The position numbers were made by a program, and so were the translations under genes. From positions 744,001 to 808,000 of the forward strand of contig NZ_CP097263.1 of NCBI RefSeq assembly GCF_028622115.1: 64,000 nt of DNA, read 5' to 3'. Positions within the stretch are counted from its first letter, which is position 1, and each line of letters opens with the position of its first letter. Positions 35,108 through 43,179 of this stretch are shown in pieces. Below the pieces are notes generated by a model. It was not told the DNA's origin. It saw only the letters and a program-made list of their open reading frames with translations, and made no database searches. This DNA is from Kutzneria chonburiensis. Its GTDB lineage: Bacteria > Actinomycetota > Actinomycetes > Mycobacteriales > Pseudonocardiaceae.

Positions 35108-36214
35108 ATGCTGTCCAGCGCAGTCAAGGCCGCCGCGGTGGCCCGCGAGCTGGCCGACGAGACCGAGCGGGGGCGGCAGCTCGCGCCCGGCCTCGTCGCC
35201 GAGCTCAAGGCGCACGACCTGCTGCGCATCGGGCTGACCGCCGACCTCGGCGGCGTCGAGCCGACCGCCGCCGAGATCCTGGAGGCCGCCGAGACCATCG
35301 CGGTCGGCGACGCCTCCGCCGGCTGGTGCGTGTCCATCGCCGCCACCAGCAGCCTGCTCGGCGCGTACCTGCCGGCCAAGGGTGCGCAGGAGGTGTTTGG
35401 CGACCCCGCCGCGGTCGCCGCCGGCGTGTGGGCGCCGCGAGCCAAGGGGTCCGTGGTCGACGGCGGCGTCCGGATCTCCGGCCGGTGGTCGTTCTGCAGC
35501 GGCGTCCGGCACTCCGACTGGATCTTCCTCGGCTTCATCCAGGACGGGCAGGTTCGCACCGCGGCCTTCTCGACGGCCGAGCTGGAGATCCTCGACACCT
35601 GGAAGACGGGCGGGTTGCGCGGCACAGGCAGCACCGATGTCGTGGCTGCCGACGTCTTCGTGCCCGATCACCGCTTGTTCTCCGTGCTGGCCGGGCCGCC
35701 GGCCGGTTCCCGTACGCTGCAACGGTTCCCGCTGTTCGGCTTCTTCGCCGCGTCCATCGCCGCCGCCGCGTTGGGCAACGCCCGTGGGGCTCTCACCGAG
35801 TTCGTCGAGCTCGCCACCGTGCGCAAGCCGTCCGGTTCCAGCCGCAGCACCGCCGAGCGGCCGACCACGCAGGGCGCTTTCGCCGCCGCCGAGGCTTCGC
35901 TGCGGGCCGCTCGGGGCTTGTACTACCAGGCCATCGACGACGCCTGGCGGGCGGCTTCGGGTTCCTCGGAAGTCTCGGTCGAGCTCCGTACGTCGCTCCG
36001 CTTGGCCTGCACCCACGCCGTTCGTACCGCCGCCGACGTCGTCAGCTCCGTCTACGACCTCGGCGGCGGCTCCGCGATCTACGAGGATTCCCCGTTGCAG
36101 CGCCGTTTCCGCGACGCCCACACCGCCACCGCGCACTTCCAGGTCAACCCGGCCAGCTTCGAGCTCGCCGGCCGGGTGCTGCTCGGGCTGCCGACCGACA
36201 CGGCCCAGTGGTGA
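35108..36214 (+). CDS. Acyl-CoA dehydrogenase-like flavoprotein (HsaA/monooxygenase type)
   Basis: The protein has 368 residues with the acyl-CoA-dehydrogenase fold: an N-terminal helical domain, DASAGWCVSIAATSSLLGAY, a central beta domain with GRWSFCSGVRHSDW, and a C-terminal helical domain with YDLGGGSAIYEDSPLQRRFRD. The SGVRHSDW pattern is typical of the flavin-dependent hydroxylase branch (HsaA, DszC-like), which uses reduced flavin and oxygen, rather than of true acyl-CoA dehydrogenases. Its stop overlaps the GTG of the LLM oxidoreductase, which could supply or use the flavin. The substrate is unknown. Confidence 0.85.
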   Translation: MLSSAVKAAAVARELADETERGRQLAPGLVAELKAHDLLRIGLTADLGGVEPTAAEILEAAETIAVGDASAGWCVSIAATSSLLGAYLPAKGAQEVFGDPAAVAAGVWAPRAKGSVVDGGVRISGRWSFCSGVRHSDWIFLGFIQDGQVRTAAFSTAELEILDTWKTGGLRGTGSTDVVAADVFVPDHRLFSVLAGPPAGSRTLQRFPLFGFFAASIAAAALGNARGALTEFVELATVRKPSGSSRSTAERPTTQGAFAAAEASLRAARGLYYQAIDDAWRAASGSSEVSVELRTSLRLACTHAVRTAADVVSSVYDLGGGSAIYEDSPLQRRFRDAHTATAHFQVNPASFELAGRVLLGLPTDTAQW

Positions 36215-37176
36215 GCGACATCGGCGTGGTCGCGCCGTACTGGTTGGACCGGCCGGACAACGAGGTCGTCGGCATCGCCCTCGAGGCCGAGCGGTGCGGT
36301 TTCGGCACCATGTGGCTGGGCGAGATGGCCACCTACGACGCGTTTTCCCTCGCCACCGCCATCGGTCTCCGCACGTCTCGAATCGCCATTCGGGTCGGAC
36401 CGCTGCCGATTTCCGTCCGCACGCCTGTTTCCGTGGCGTTGGGCGTGTCCTCCGTCGCCGACCTGGCCCGTCCTGTCGCCGGTATCGGCCTCGGCGGCTC
36501 CAGCCCGTTCATCGTTTCCGGTTGGCACGACCGTGAATGGGCCCATGCCGCCGGGCGCATGCGTGAGTCCGTCGGCGTCCTTCGGTCCATTCTGGACGGT
36601 GGCCGCTCCGACTTCGCCGGCTCTCATGTCCGTAGCAAGGGATTCCGGCTGCGACAACCGCTGCCCGGCTTGCCCATCACCGTCGCCGCCTTCGGGCCCG
36701 CCATGACCCGTGTCGCCGCCGAGGTTGCCGACGAGGTCGTGCTCAACCTCGTTTCCCCGGCCCATGTCGCTGCCGTTCGGGCCGACCTGGACCGTTTCGC
36801 CGCTGCCGTCGGCCGGACCCCGCCCCGGCTCGCCGTGTGGATCCCCGTCGCCCTCGACCCCGATCCCGCTGTGCTGCACCAGCTTGCGGCGCAGACCGCC
36901 GTCTACCTCGCACCGCCCGGTTACGGGGAGATGTTCGCTTCCCTCGGCTACGCTTCCCTCGTGGACCGTGCCCGGGCCGGCGAGCCTCGTGCTTCCCTCG
37001 CCGCCGACATCCCGTTGTCGTTGTTCTCCGCCGTCGGCGCCGTCGGCTCCCGCTCCGACGTCTTGGAAGGCATCGCCGCCTTCCACTCCGCCGGCGCCGA
37101 CCACGTCGGCATCGTGCCTCCCACCGCCTCCGACCCTTGCGGCGCAAGGCTTCTCTCCTCGTTGGGCCGCCGATGA
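36211..37176 (+). CDS. LLM-class flavin- or F420-dependent oxidoreductase
   Basis: The protein has 321 residues of the luciferase-like monooxygenase TIM barrel. It has ALEAERCGFGTMWLGEM near the N-terminus, a GIGLGGSSPFIVSGWHDREW segment, and LPITVAAFGPAMTRVAAEVADEVVLNLV near the middle. The pattern is close to actinobacterial F420-dependent LLM enzymes, but cofactor choice cannot be fixed by eye. It begins with a GTG overlapping the upstream stop, and its own stop overlaps the HxlR ATG, so all three are one translated unit. Confidence 0.85.
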   Translation: MSDIGVVAPYWLDRPDNEVVGIALEAERCGFGTMWLGEMATYDAFSLATAIGLRTSRIAIRVGPLPISVRTPVSVALGVSSVADLARPVAGIGLGGSSPFIVSGWHDREWAHAAGRMRESVGVLRSILDGGRSDFAGSHVRSKGFRLRQPLPGLPITVAAFGPAMTRVAAEVADEVVLNLVSPAHVAAVRADLDRFAAAVGRTPPRLAVWIPVALDPDPAVLHQLAAQTAVYLAPPGYGEMFASLGYASLVDRARAGEPRASLAADIPLSLFSAVGAVGSRSDVLEGIAAFHSAGADHVGIVPPTASDPCGARLLSSLGRR

Positions 37177-37631
37177 CCGCCGAACAGGAGTTCCGCCACC
37201 GCTTCACCGCCGAGTCCGTCGGCCGGGCCCTCGAGCTCGTCGGCGAGCGGTGGACCCTGCTCATCCTCCGCGAGGCCTTCTTCGGCGTGCGCCGTTACGG
37301 CCAGTTCGCCCGCAACCTCGGCATTCCCCGCCCCACCCTCTCCACCCGTCTCAAGCGCCTCGTCGAGGCCGGCCTGCTCGAGAAGGTCCCGTACGACGAG
37401 GACCGTCACGAGTACCGCCTCACCGACGCCGGCAAGGGCCTGTTCCCCGCCGTCGTCGCCCTCATGAACTGGGGCGACACCTACCTCCCGACCCCCGACG
37501 GTCCACCCATCGTCCTGCACCACAACGACTGCCACCAGCCCGTCGCCCCTTACCTCGCCTGCCGCCACTGCTCCGGCGAGATCACCACCACCTCCGTCAC
37601 CCCCCACCCCGGCCCCGGCTACGCCGGCTGA
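37173..37631 (+). CDS. HxlR-family transcriptional regulator
   Basis: The protein has 152 residues with an HxlR winged helix: ALELVGERWTLLILREAFFGVRRYGQF, then RPTLSTRLKRLVEAGLLEKV and YRLTDAGKGLFPAV. A C-terminal tail carries CHQPVAPYLACRHCSGEI, whose Cys and His residues could bind a metal or sense redox. HxlR proteins respond to quinones or aldehydes. It is the last gene of the ACAD/LLM operon and may control it. It overlaps the convergent nucleotidyltransferase gene by 13 bases. Confidence 0.88.
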   Translation: MTAEQEFRHRFTAESVGRALELVGERWTLLILREAFFGVRRYGQFARNLGIPRPTLSTRLKRLVEAGLLEKVPYDEDRHEYRLTDAGKGLFPAVVALMNWGDTYLPTPDGPPIVLHHNDCHQPVAPYLACRHCSGEITTTSVTPHPGPGYAG

Positions 37632-38227
37632 TCAGGCCAGGGCAGCACCGTCAGCTCCGGCCACTGCTTGCGCCAGCGCTCGGTCTTCGTCTCGTACACG
37701 TGACGCGGCGCCAGCACCGGATTCGGTCTCACCACGAGGTTGAACACGTCCGCCAGCCCGTGCGGCGCATACACGCGCCACTTTCCGGACTCCAGCCGGA
37801 TCCCCAGGCAGCACGTCGTCGCCGCGAACGAGTCGATCGCCGCTTCCGTCGAGGTGTAGGGCTGGCACGGCACCCCGAACTTCTCCTCGTACCAGAGATG
37901 CACCCGCGCCTCGTTGCGGATCTCCACCTCCGCCGGGATCCCGGCAAAGGCCGTGCCACCGGCCCGGATGGCCACGTCCTCCGCCTCCCAGGACAGGTCA
38001 GAGCCGTCGAAGTAGAACAGGTCGTAGTCCCGGATCCCTTCGGTGGCCGGCCGTCCCGTCACCACGTTCCACACCGTCTGGAACACGCAGCCCGCCGTCA
38101 GACACCACCCCGGCAGATCCAGCTCCGCCGCTCTTGCCAGCACGTCGGTGAGAACCGTGTTGCGGCTCAGGATGTCCCGCAGGGCCTCGATCTGCTCGTC
38201 GAGGGGGAGTCGGCTGATCGGCGTCAA
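37619..38227 (-). CDS. Nucleotidyltransferase family protein (COG3575/DUF925-like)
   Basis: The protein has about 202 residues. LTAGCVFQTVWNVVTGRP and IRDYDLFYFDGSDLSWEAED give the nucleotidyltransferase core with the acidic D-x-D-like pair (DYDLFYFD). This family is uncharacterised. The TTG at 38227 is chosen because it overlaps the TGA of the upstream methyltransferase (TTGA); no ATG fits. The frame is open further upstream but only as a shadow of that gene. The two genes are probably co-translated. Confidence 0.75.
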   Translation of the reverse strand: MTPISRLPLDEQIEALRDILSRNTVLTDVLARAAELDLPGWCLTAGCVFQTVWNVVTGRPATEGIRDYDLFYFDGSDLSWEAEDVAIRAGGTAFAGIPAEVEIRNEARVHLWYEEKFGVPCQPYTSTEAAIDSFAATTCCLGIRLESGKWRVYAPHGLADVFNLVVRPNPVLAPRHVYETKTERWRKQWPELTVLPWPDQPA

Positions 38228-38952
38228 CGCGGCAGGACCAAGGTCAGGTAGACCATGCCCAACACGCCGCGCCAACCCTTCAATCGCCAGGTGCGCTGCT
38301 GGTCGGCGCGTTCGCGGACGGTGGTGTCGTCGGGGTGGTCGGCCAGCCGACGCTCGTAGGCGAGGGCGTGGCCGGACTCGAATTCGTCCCACTCGTCCTG
38401 ACTGGCCTGGGAGAGCCAGCGGAGCCGATAGCCGTGGGAGAAGGCCAGGTCGACGAGGGAGTCGACGGAGCCGTACTGCTCGCGGGGGATGGGCATGGCG
38501 GCGAGCTGGGAGGGGGTGGGCTCCCGCTCCCAAAAGCCCTCGCCGAGCAGGAGACGGCCGCCGGGACGGAGGATGCGGCGGCCGGCGGCGAGGGTGTTGG
38601 CGGTGTGCCGCACGGGATCGCCGCCGAAGACCTGGGTGGAGCCGTTGACGATGAGCACGTCGGCGGAGCCGGACCACTCGCCGGCATCGCCGACGGAGAG
38701 GGTGACCCGGGAGGAGAGGCCGCGATCGGCGGCGAGTTTGCGGCCATGGGCGATGTCGTCGGCGCTGAGGTCGACGCCCTCGCCGGTGGCGCCGGCGGCG
38801 ACGGTGCGGAGCAGCAGCTCGGCCCAACCGCAACCGAGGTCGACGACGTGCTGCCCATCGAGGGGCCCGAGGGAGCGCACGAGCAGATCGGCACGGTAGG
38901 AGGACATGGGGCCGTGGAAGACGAGGTCGTCGTACAGCGGAGTCAAGGTCAC
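38224..38952 (-). CDS. SAM-dependent methyltransferase
   Basis: The protein has 242 residues of class I methyltransferase fold. Motif I is VVDLGCGWAELLL, followed by GVDLSADDIAHGR, an acidic VGDAGEW loop and RILRPGGRLLLGEGFW. The substrate is unknown. The stop overlaps the start of the nucleotidyltransferase gene, so the pair may act on one molecule. It is preceded by the PLP enzyme on the same strand with a 32-base gap. Confidence 0.85.
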   Translation of the reverse strand: MTLTPLYDDLVFHGPMSSYRADLLVRSLGPLDGQHVVDLGCGWAELLLRTVAAGATGEGVDLSADDIAHGRKLAADRGLSSRVTLSVGDAGEWSGSADVLIVNGSTQVFGGDPVRHTANTLAAGRRILRPGGRLLLGEGFWEREPTPSQLAAMPIPREQYGSVDSLVDLAFSHGYRLRWLSQASQDEWDEFESGHALAYERRLADHPDDTTVRERADQQRTWRLKGWRGVLGMVYLTLVLPR

Positions 38953-38984
38953 AGGCCCAGCCTCTCGACGGGCGCAAGCGAATA

Positions 38985-39836
38985 TCAGCCGGTGACGACG
39001 GCGACGATGGTGGTGCCGGCGGGGAAGTGACCGGAGCGCACGTGGGCGAACACGCCGTGCAGCATCTTGGCCACGTACACACGATCGAGGGAAATGTCGT
39101 GCCGGCGGCGGAAGTCGGCGATGAACGCGTCGAGTTCAGGGGTGTGCCTGGCGTAACCGCCGAAGTGCGAGTCGACGTCGATGGACCAGTTGTCGGTCGC
39201 GGCCCCGAAGGCCTCGGTCTGTAGCCGACGGACGTCGGCGACCAGGAAATCCCCGCCTTTCAACGCGGCGAAGCCAAGGGCGCGCTGGCCGGGGCGGAGA
39301 CCGGCGGCGAGGCCGGCGAGGGTGCCACCGGTGCCGCAGGCGCAGCACAAGACATCGAAATCGACGGTGATCTCGGCCGGAAGCTCCCTGCATCCCTTGA
39401 GAGCCAACGAGTTCGTGCCGCCCTCGGGCAGCAGGTAGAAGTCGCCGAACTCGGCGGCCAAAGCCTCCAGCACCGCTGAAGAAGTCTTGCGGCGGTAGGC
39501 CGAGCGGTCCAGATAGGACAGTCGCATGCCGTTGCGCACGGCCTGGGCCAGGGAATCGTTGAGCGGACGGTGCTCCTCGCCGCGAATGACGCCGATGGTG
39601 TCGAAGCCGAACCGGGCACCAGCGGCGGCGGTGGCGCGGATGTGGTTCGAATAGGCCCCACCGAAGGTGAGCAGCGTGTGGTGCGCCTGTTCACGGGCGG
39701 TGACCAGGTTGTACTTGAGCTTGCGCCACTTGTTGCCGGGGATGTCCGGGCTGATGAGGTCGTCCCGCTTCAGCCAGAGGCGAACGTCCCCGAGTCGCTC
39801 GTCGCGCAACTCGGTCAGCGGGGAGGGCACCTGCAT
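38985..39836 (-). CDS. PLP-dependent enzyme, ACC deaminase/D-cysteine desulfhydrase family
   Basis: The protein has 283 residues of fold type II. The PLP lysine lies in ISPDIPGNKWRKLKYNL, and FGGAYSNHIRATAAAG and CACGTGGTLAGLAAGL bind cofactor and phosphate. The family includes 1-aminocyclopropane-1-carboxylate deaminase and D-cysteine desulfhydrase; typical ACC deaminases are about 330 residues, so this shorter form more likely acts on another amino acid. It shares a 109-base divergent gap with the VOC gene. Confidence 0.85.
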   Translation of the reverse strand: MQVPSPLTELRDERLGDVRLWLKRDDLISPDIPGNKWRKLKYNLVTAREQAHHTLLTFGGAYSNHIRATAAAGARFGFDTIGVIRGEEHRPLNDSLAQAVRNGMRLSYLDRSAYRRKTSSAVLEALAAEFGDFYLLPEGGTNSLALKGCRELPAEITVDFDVLCCACGTGGTLAGLAAGLRPGQRALGFAALKGGDFLVADVRRLQTEAFGAATDNWSIDVDSHFGGYARHTPELDAFIADFRRRHDISLDRVYVAKMLHGVFAHVRSGHFPAGTTIVAVVTG

Positions 39837-39945
39837 CGAGTCACCCTATGGTGAACCGCCGCGCCCTGAAATGTCAGACCCCGCTGCGACGATGCTCTCG
39901 TGTCGGGACGGCCCACTGTCCCGCGACTCAACGAGGAGCACCATC

Positions 39946-40707
39946 ATGAGCGCTGTGGCGCCGGGCGTGCCCGGCTGGATCGACCTCGGCTCGCCCGACC
40001 TGGAGGCGACGAGAGCCTTCTACACGGAGCTGTTCGGCTGGACCGCGCACACCGGCGGCGAGGAGTTCGGCGGCTACACCATCTTCAACCTTGGCGACGA
40101 CCCGGTCGCCGGCGCCGGCCCGCTGTTCAACGAGGGCCAGCCGCCGGCGTGGAACACCTACGTGATCACCGACAGCGCCGACGACGTGGCGGCCAAGGTG
40201 GAGGCCAACGGCGGCAAGGTGCTGATGGCCCCGGGCGATGTCGGCGAGAACGGCCGGATGGCCGTGTTCATGGACAACGGCGGCGCGGTGTTCTCGGTCT
40301 GGCAGCCGGGCACCATGCCCGGCGCGACCGCGTTCAACAAGCCCGGCGCGATGAGCTGGAACGAGCTGATGACCCGCGACCCGGCCGGCGCGAAGTCCTT
40401 CTACGAGGGCGTTTTCGGCTGGGGCCACGAGGACCAGCCGGCCGCCGACAGCACGTACACGATGTGGTCGCTGAACGGCGCGCCGGTCGGCGGCATGCTG
40501 CCGATGGAGGGCGACAACTGGCCGGCCGAGCTGCCGGCGCACTGGATGGTCTACTTCGCCGTCGAGGACGCCGACGCCGCCGTGGCCAAGTGCGTCGAGC
40601 TGGGCGGCTCGGTGGTCGTGCCGCCGATGGACATCCCGCAGGGCCGCTTCTCGGTGCTCAACGACCCGCACGGCGCGGCCTTCTCGGTCATCAAGCTGAC
40701 GATGTGA
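39946..40707 (+). CDS. Two-domain VOC (glyoxalase/bleomycin-resistance) protein
   Basis: The protein has 253 residues formed by two VOC domains (about 8-120 and 130-250). Each starts with a similar unit, WIDLGSPDLEATRAFYTELFGW and WNELMTRDPAGAKSFYEGVFGW (shown in parts), and ends with a PHG/NGGA-FSV strand. The layout matches CFP-30B-like actinobacterial proteins of unknown substrate. The ATG at 39946 has ACGAGGAG upstream. The final 17 bases overlap the convergent DUF1275 gene. Confidence 0.88.
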   Translation: MSAVAPGVPGWIDLGSPDLEATRAFYTELFGWTAHTGGEEFGGYTIFNLGDDPVAGAGPLFNEGQPPAWNTYVITDSADDVAAKVEANGGKVLMAPGDVGENGRMAVFMDNGGAVFSVWQPGTMPGATAFNKPGAMSWNELMTRDPAGAKSFYEGVFGWGHEDQPAADSTYTMWSLNGAPVGGMLPMEGDNWPAELPAHWMVYFAVEDADAAVAKCVELGGSVVVPPMDIPQGRFSVLNDPHGAAFSVIKLTM

Positions 40708-41386
40708 CCGCATGCCAGGGCTCGGAGCCCCGGCTGCGCACGGTGCTGACCGCCGCGACCAGTCCGATCAGGACGGTCGCGACGGCCAGCGCCCAGGCCC
40801 GATGGACGTGCAGGACCAGCACAGCCCCGATCAGCGCGCCCAGGAACATGGTGAACACGGCCAGCGCCCGCCGCGCCGCCGTCACCCGGCCCTGACGGCG
40901 GATCTCGGCGGCCAGGCCGGACATGGTCGTCGTGAGCACGGTCGTGGTCAGGTCGGGCACGGCCAGCCGGCGCGCGGTCGAGTTCTGCAGGCCCATCGCG
41001 ACGGCCAGCAGCGCGGCCGGCACCACCAGCAGGTCCGTCCACACCGAGAGGAGGAGTGTCAACGCCACTAGCGACAACTCGACAAGCGCGACGTTGCGCA
41101 GCAGCCGTCCGCGGTGCGTGTGCCGGCGGCCCAGCCGGCCGCCGACGAACGCGCCGGCCAGGAAGCCGAGCAGCGCGACCACGGAGGCGGCCAGCGAGAA
41201 GTCGGGCACGCCGGCCAGCGCGAAGCCCACGAACACGACATTGCCGGTCATGTTCGCGACGAAGACGCGGCCGAGGGCCAGCACGCTCACCGCGTCGACG
41301 ACACCGGTCGCGAGCGTCAGCACCAGCAGCAGCGCCGGCAGCGGACCATGCCGGTCGCCGTCGGTCAGTTCGTGCCAGACCCGCAT
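40691..41386 (-). CDS. DUF1275 (YoaK-type) membrane protein
   Basis: The protein has 231 residues and about six membrane segments. TLATGVVDAVSVLALGRVFVANMTGNVVF (in parts) is the DUF1275 signature, and MGLQNSTARRLAVPDLTTTVLT is its second conserved block. The function is unknown; a transport role is often assumed. It follows the MFS-ABM gene on the same strand by 4 bases, suggesting co-transcription. Its end overlaps the VOC gene. Confidence 0.88.
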   Translation of the reverse strand: MRVWHELTDGDRHGPLPALLLVLTLATGVVDAVSVLALGRVFVANMTGNVVFVGFALAGVPDFSLAASVVALLGFLAGAFVGGRLGRRHTHRGRLLRNVALVELSLVALTLLLSVWTDLLVVPAALLAVAMGLQNSTARRLAVPDLTTTVLTTTMSGLAAEIRRQGRVTAARRALAVFTMFLGALIGAVLVLHVHRAWALAVATVLIGLVAAVSTVRSRGSEPWHAVTSSA

Positions 41387-41390
41387 GCGG

Positions 41391-42977
41391 TCAGTCCACC
41401 GGCGCCGGGGCGGCCAGCGCGTGCCGCACGGTCGGCTCGCCCTCGGCCAGCCGCCGGGCCCGTTCCAGCACGTCGTGGTCGGCCCCGGTGTAGCGGGAGT
41501 GGTGCTGGGCCAGGTGCTCGGCCCAGGACGGCACCTGGAACGTCTCCAGGAACAGCGCCGGGTCGGCGATGTCCCGGTGCAGGCCCCAGCTGGTCGCGCC
41601 GGTGCGCCGGCGGGAGCGCTCGACCACGGTCATCGCGCGCCCGAAGTCGGTCACGTTGTCCTCGGGCACCCGGTACTCGATCTGCACGAGCACCGGCCCG
41701 TCGGTCGGCCGGAGGTCTAAAACCAGCGACGGGTCGGGCCAGCCGGAGCCGACCGTCCGGTCCAGGTTGCTGTCGTAGAGCGGCCACCACAGGCCGGTGA
41801 CCGCGCCCAGCACGAGCAGCCCGGCCGCGACGACCATGGTGACGGTCAGGCCGGCATAGCCGGCCACGATGCCCCAGATCGCCGCGCCGAACGCCTGGCT
41901 GCCCATGAACACGACCAGGTAGAAGGCCAGGCCGCGGGCTCGGACCCAGCCGGCCAGGTTGAGCTGCATGGCCGCGTTCAACGTCGACAGCACGCCGATC
42001 CACGCCGCGCCGGCCAGGATCAGCACGACGCCGGCCACCAGGGCGTTCGGCGCTATCGGCAGCACCGCCGTGACCAGGGCAAACACGGTGCCGGAGATCA
42101 TCAGCGTGGCCGTGCCGCTGATCCGGCCGGCCGTCGCCGGCAGGGCCAGCGCGCCCGCGACAGCACCGACGCCGAGGGCGCCGAGCATCAGGCCGTAGCC
42201 GCCGGAGTCGAGGTGCAGCACCTGCGCGGAGATCGTTGGCAGCAGCGCCCACAGCGCCGACGCCGCCGGCACGAACAGCAGCGCCCGGAGCAGGATCCGG
42301 CGGATGCCGGGGGCGTTGCGCAGGTAGCGCACGCCGGCCCGCACCGCCGCCACCGTGTGCTCGCGTTCGGTCTCGCTCGGCCGGGGCTGCGGCGCGCGCC
42401 GCCACAGCTGCAACGCCAGCAGGATGACCACGAACGACGCCGCGTTCAGCGCGAACGTCCAGCCGACGCCGGCCACCGACACCAGAAGGCCGCCCAGCGC
42501 CGGTCCGACCGCGCGAGCCGTGTTCATGTTCACCGCGCCCAGCGCCGACGCCTGTTTGAGCTGGTCGCGGGGCACCAGCTCGGGTTGGATCGCCTGCCAG
42601 GCCGGTCCCACCAGCGCGCCCCCGCAGCCCAACAGGAACGTCAGCGTCAGCAGCAGCCCCGGCGTCATGCCGCCGGTGAACGTCGCCAGGGCCAGCAGCC
42701 CCGCCACCACCGTCATGAAGAGCTGGGACCACACCAGCAGCTTCTTGCGGTCCGCCAGGTCCGCCAGCACCCCCGCCGGCAGTGCGAACAGGAAAGCCGG
42801 CAGCGTGCTGGCTGTCTGCACCAGCGCCACCACCGTCGGGCCGTGGTCCAGCACCAGCCACTGCGCGCCCACCGACTGCACCCATGTGCCCACGTTCGAG
42901 GCGAACTGCGCCAGCCACAGTGCTCGGAACGATCGGGCGGCCAGCGGCGCCCAGGCGGAGGTGCTGCTCGATGCCAA
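41391..42977 (-). CDS. MFS transporter with C-terminal ABM-like domain
   Basis: The protein has about 528 residues. The first 410 form a 12-helix MFS transporter of the DHA3/DUF894 (EntS-like) type, with FASNVGTWVQSVGAQWLV and LADLADRKKLLV. The last 100 residues (LVQIEYRVPEDNVTDFGRAM onward) look like an antibiotic-biosynthesis-monooxygenase-type ferredoxin-fold domain. This fusion is known in the family. The start is placed at TTG 42977, as no ATG or GTG precedes the first helix in frame and upstream sequence is full of Arg. A 49-bp repeat lies upstream. The exported molecule is unknown. Confidence 0.8.
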   Translation of the reverse strand: MASSSTSAWAPLAARSFRALWLAQFASNVGTWVQSVGAQWLVLDHGPTVVALVQTASTLPAFLFALPAGVLADLADRKKLLVWSQLFMTVVAGLLALATFTGGMTPGLLLTLTFLLGCGGALVGPAWQAIQPELVPRDQLKQASALGAVNMNTARAVGPALGGLLVSVAGVGWTFALNAASFVVILLALQLWRRAPQPRPSETEREHTVAAVRAGVRYLRNAPGIRRILLRALLFVPAASALWALLPTISAQVLHLDSGGYGLMLGALGVGAVAGALALPATAGRISGTATLMISGTVFALVTAVLPIAPNALVAGVVLILAGAAWIGVLSTLNAAMQLNLAGWVRARGLAFYLVVFMGSQAFGAAIWGIVAGYAGLTVTMVVAAGLLVLGAVTGLWWPLYDSNLDRTVGSGWPDPSLVLDLRPTDGPVLVQIEYRVPEDNVTDFGRAMTVVERSRRRTGATSWGLHRDIADPALFLETFQVPSWAEHLAQHHSRYTGADHDVLERARRLAEGEPTVRHALAAPAPVD

Positions 42978-43072
42978 GGTCGGCTCATTTCGGCGGCGGT
43001 CGGAGGCGTTCAACCTAGTGGCTGAAGGGCGCGACCAGCGGTATCGCACGCCGCACGGCCCCCGGATCGGGG

Positions 43073-43121
43073 CACATGCGGTCCGGATGTGCCGCAGGGA
43101 GGCAAGTATGACGCGCATGTG
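43073..43121. repeat. 49-bp dispersed palindromic element, copy 3 (type B, inverted)
   Basis: The reverse complement of this 49-base unit matches 8052-8100 except at a few loop positions. The ends are CACATGCG and CGCATGTG. It lies 59 bases past the stop of the LigD polymerase gene, between it and the MFS gene start. Confidence 0.85.
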
Positions 43122-43179
43122 ACATTCGAATGTGCCGGAAGGTGGGATTCGGTGTGACGGAGAGCGGGACTCGCGGGGG

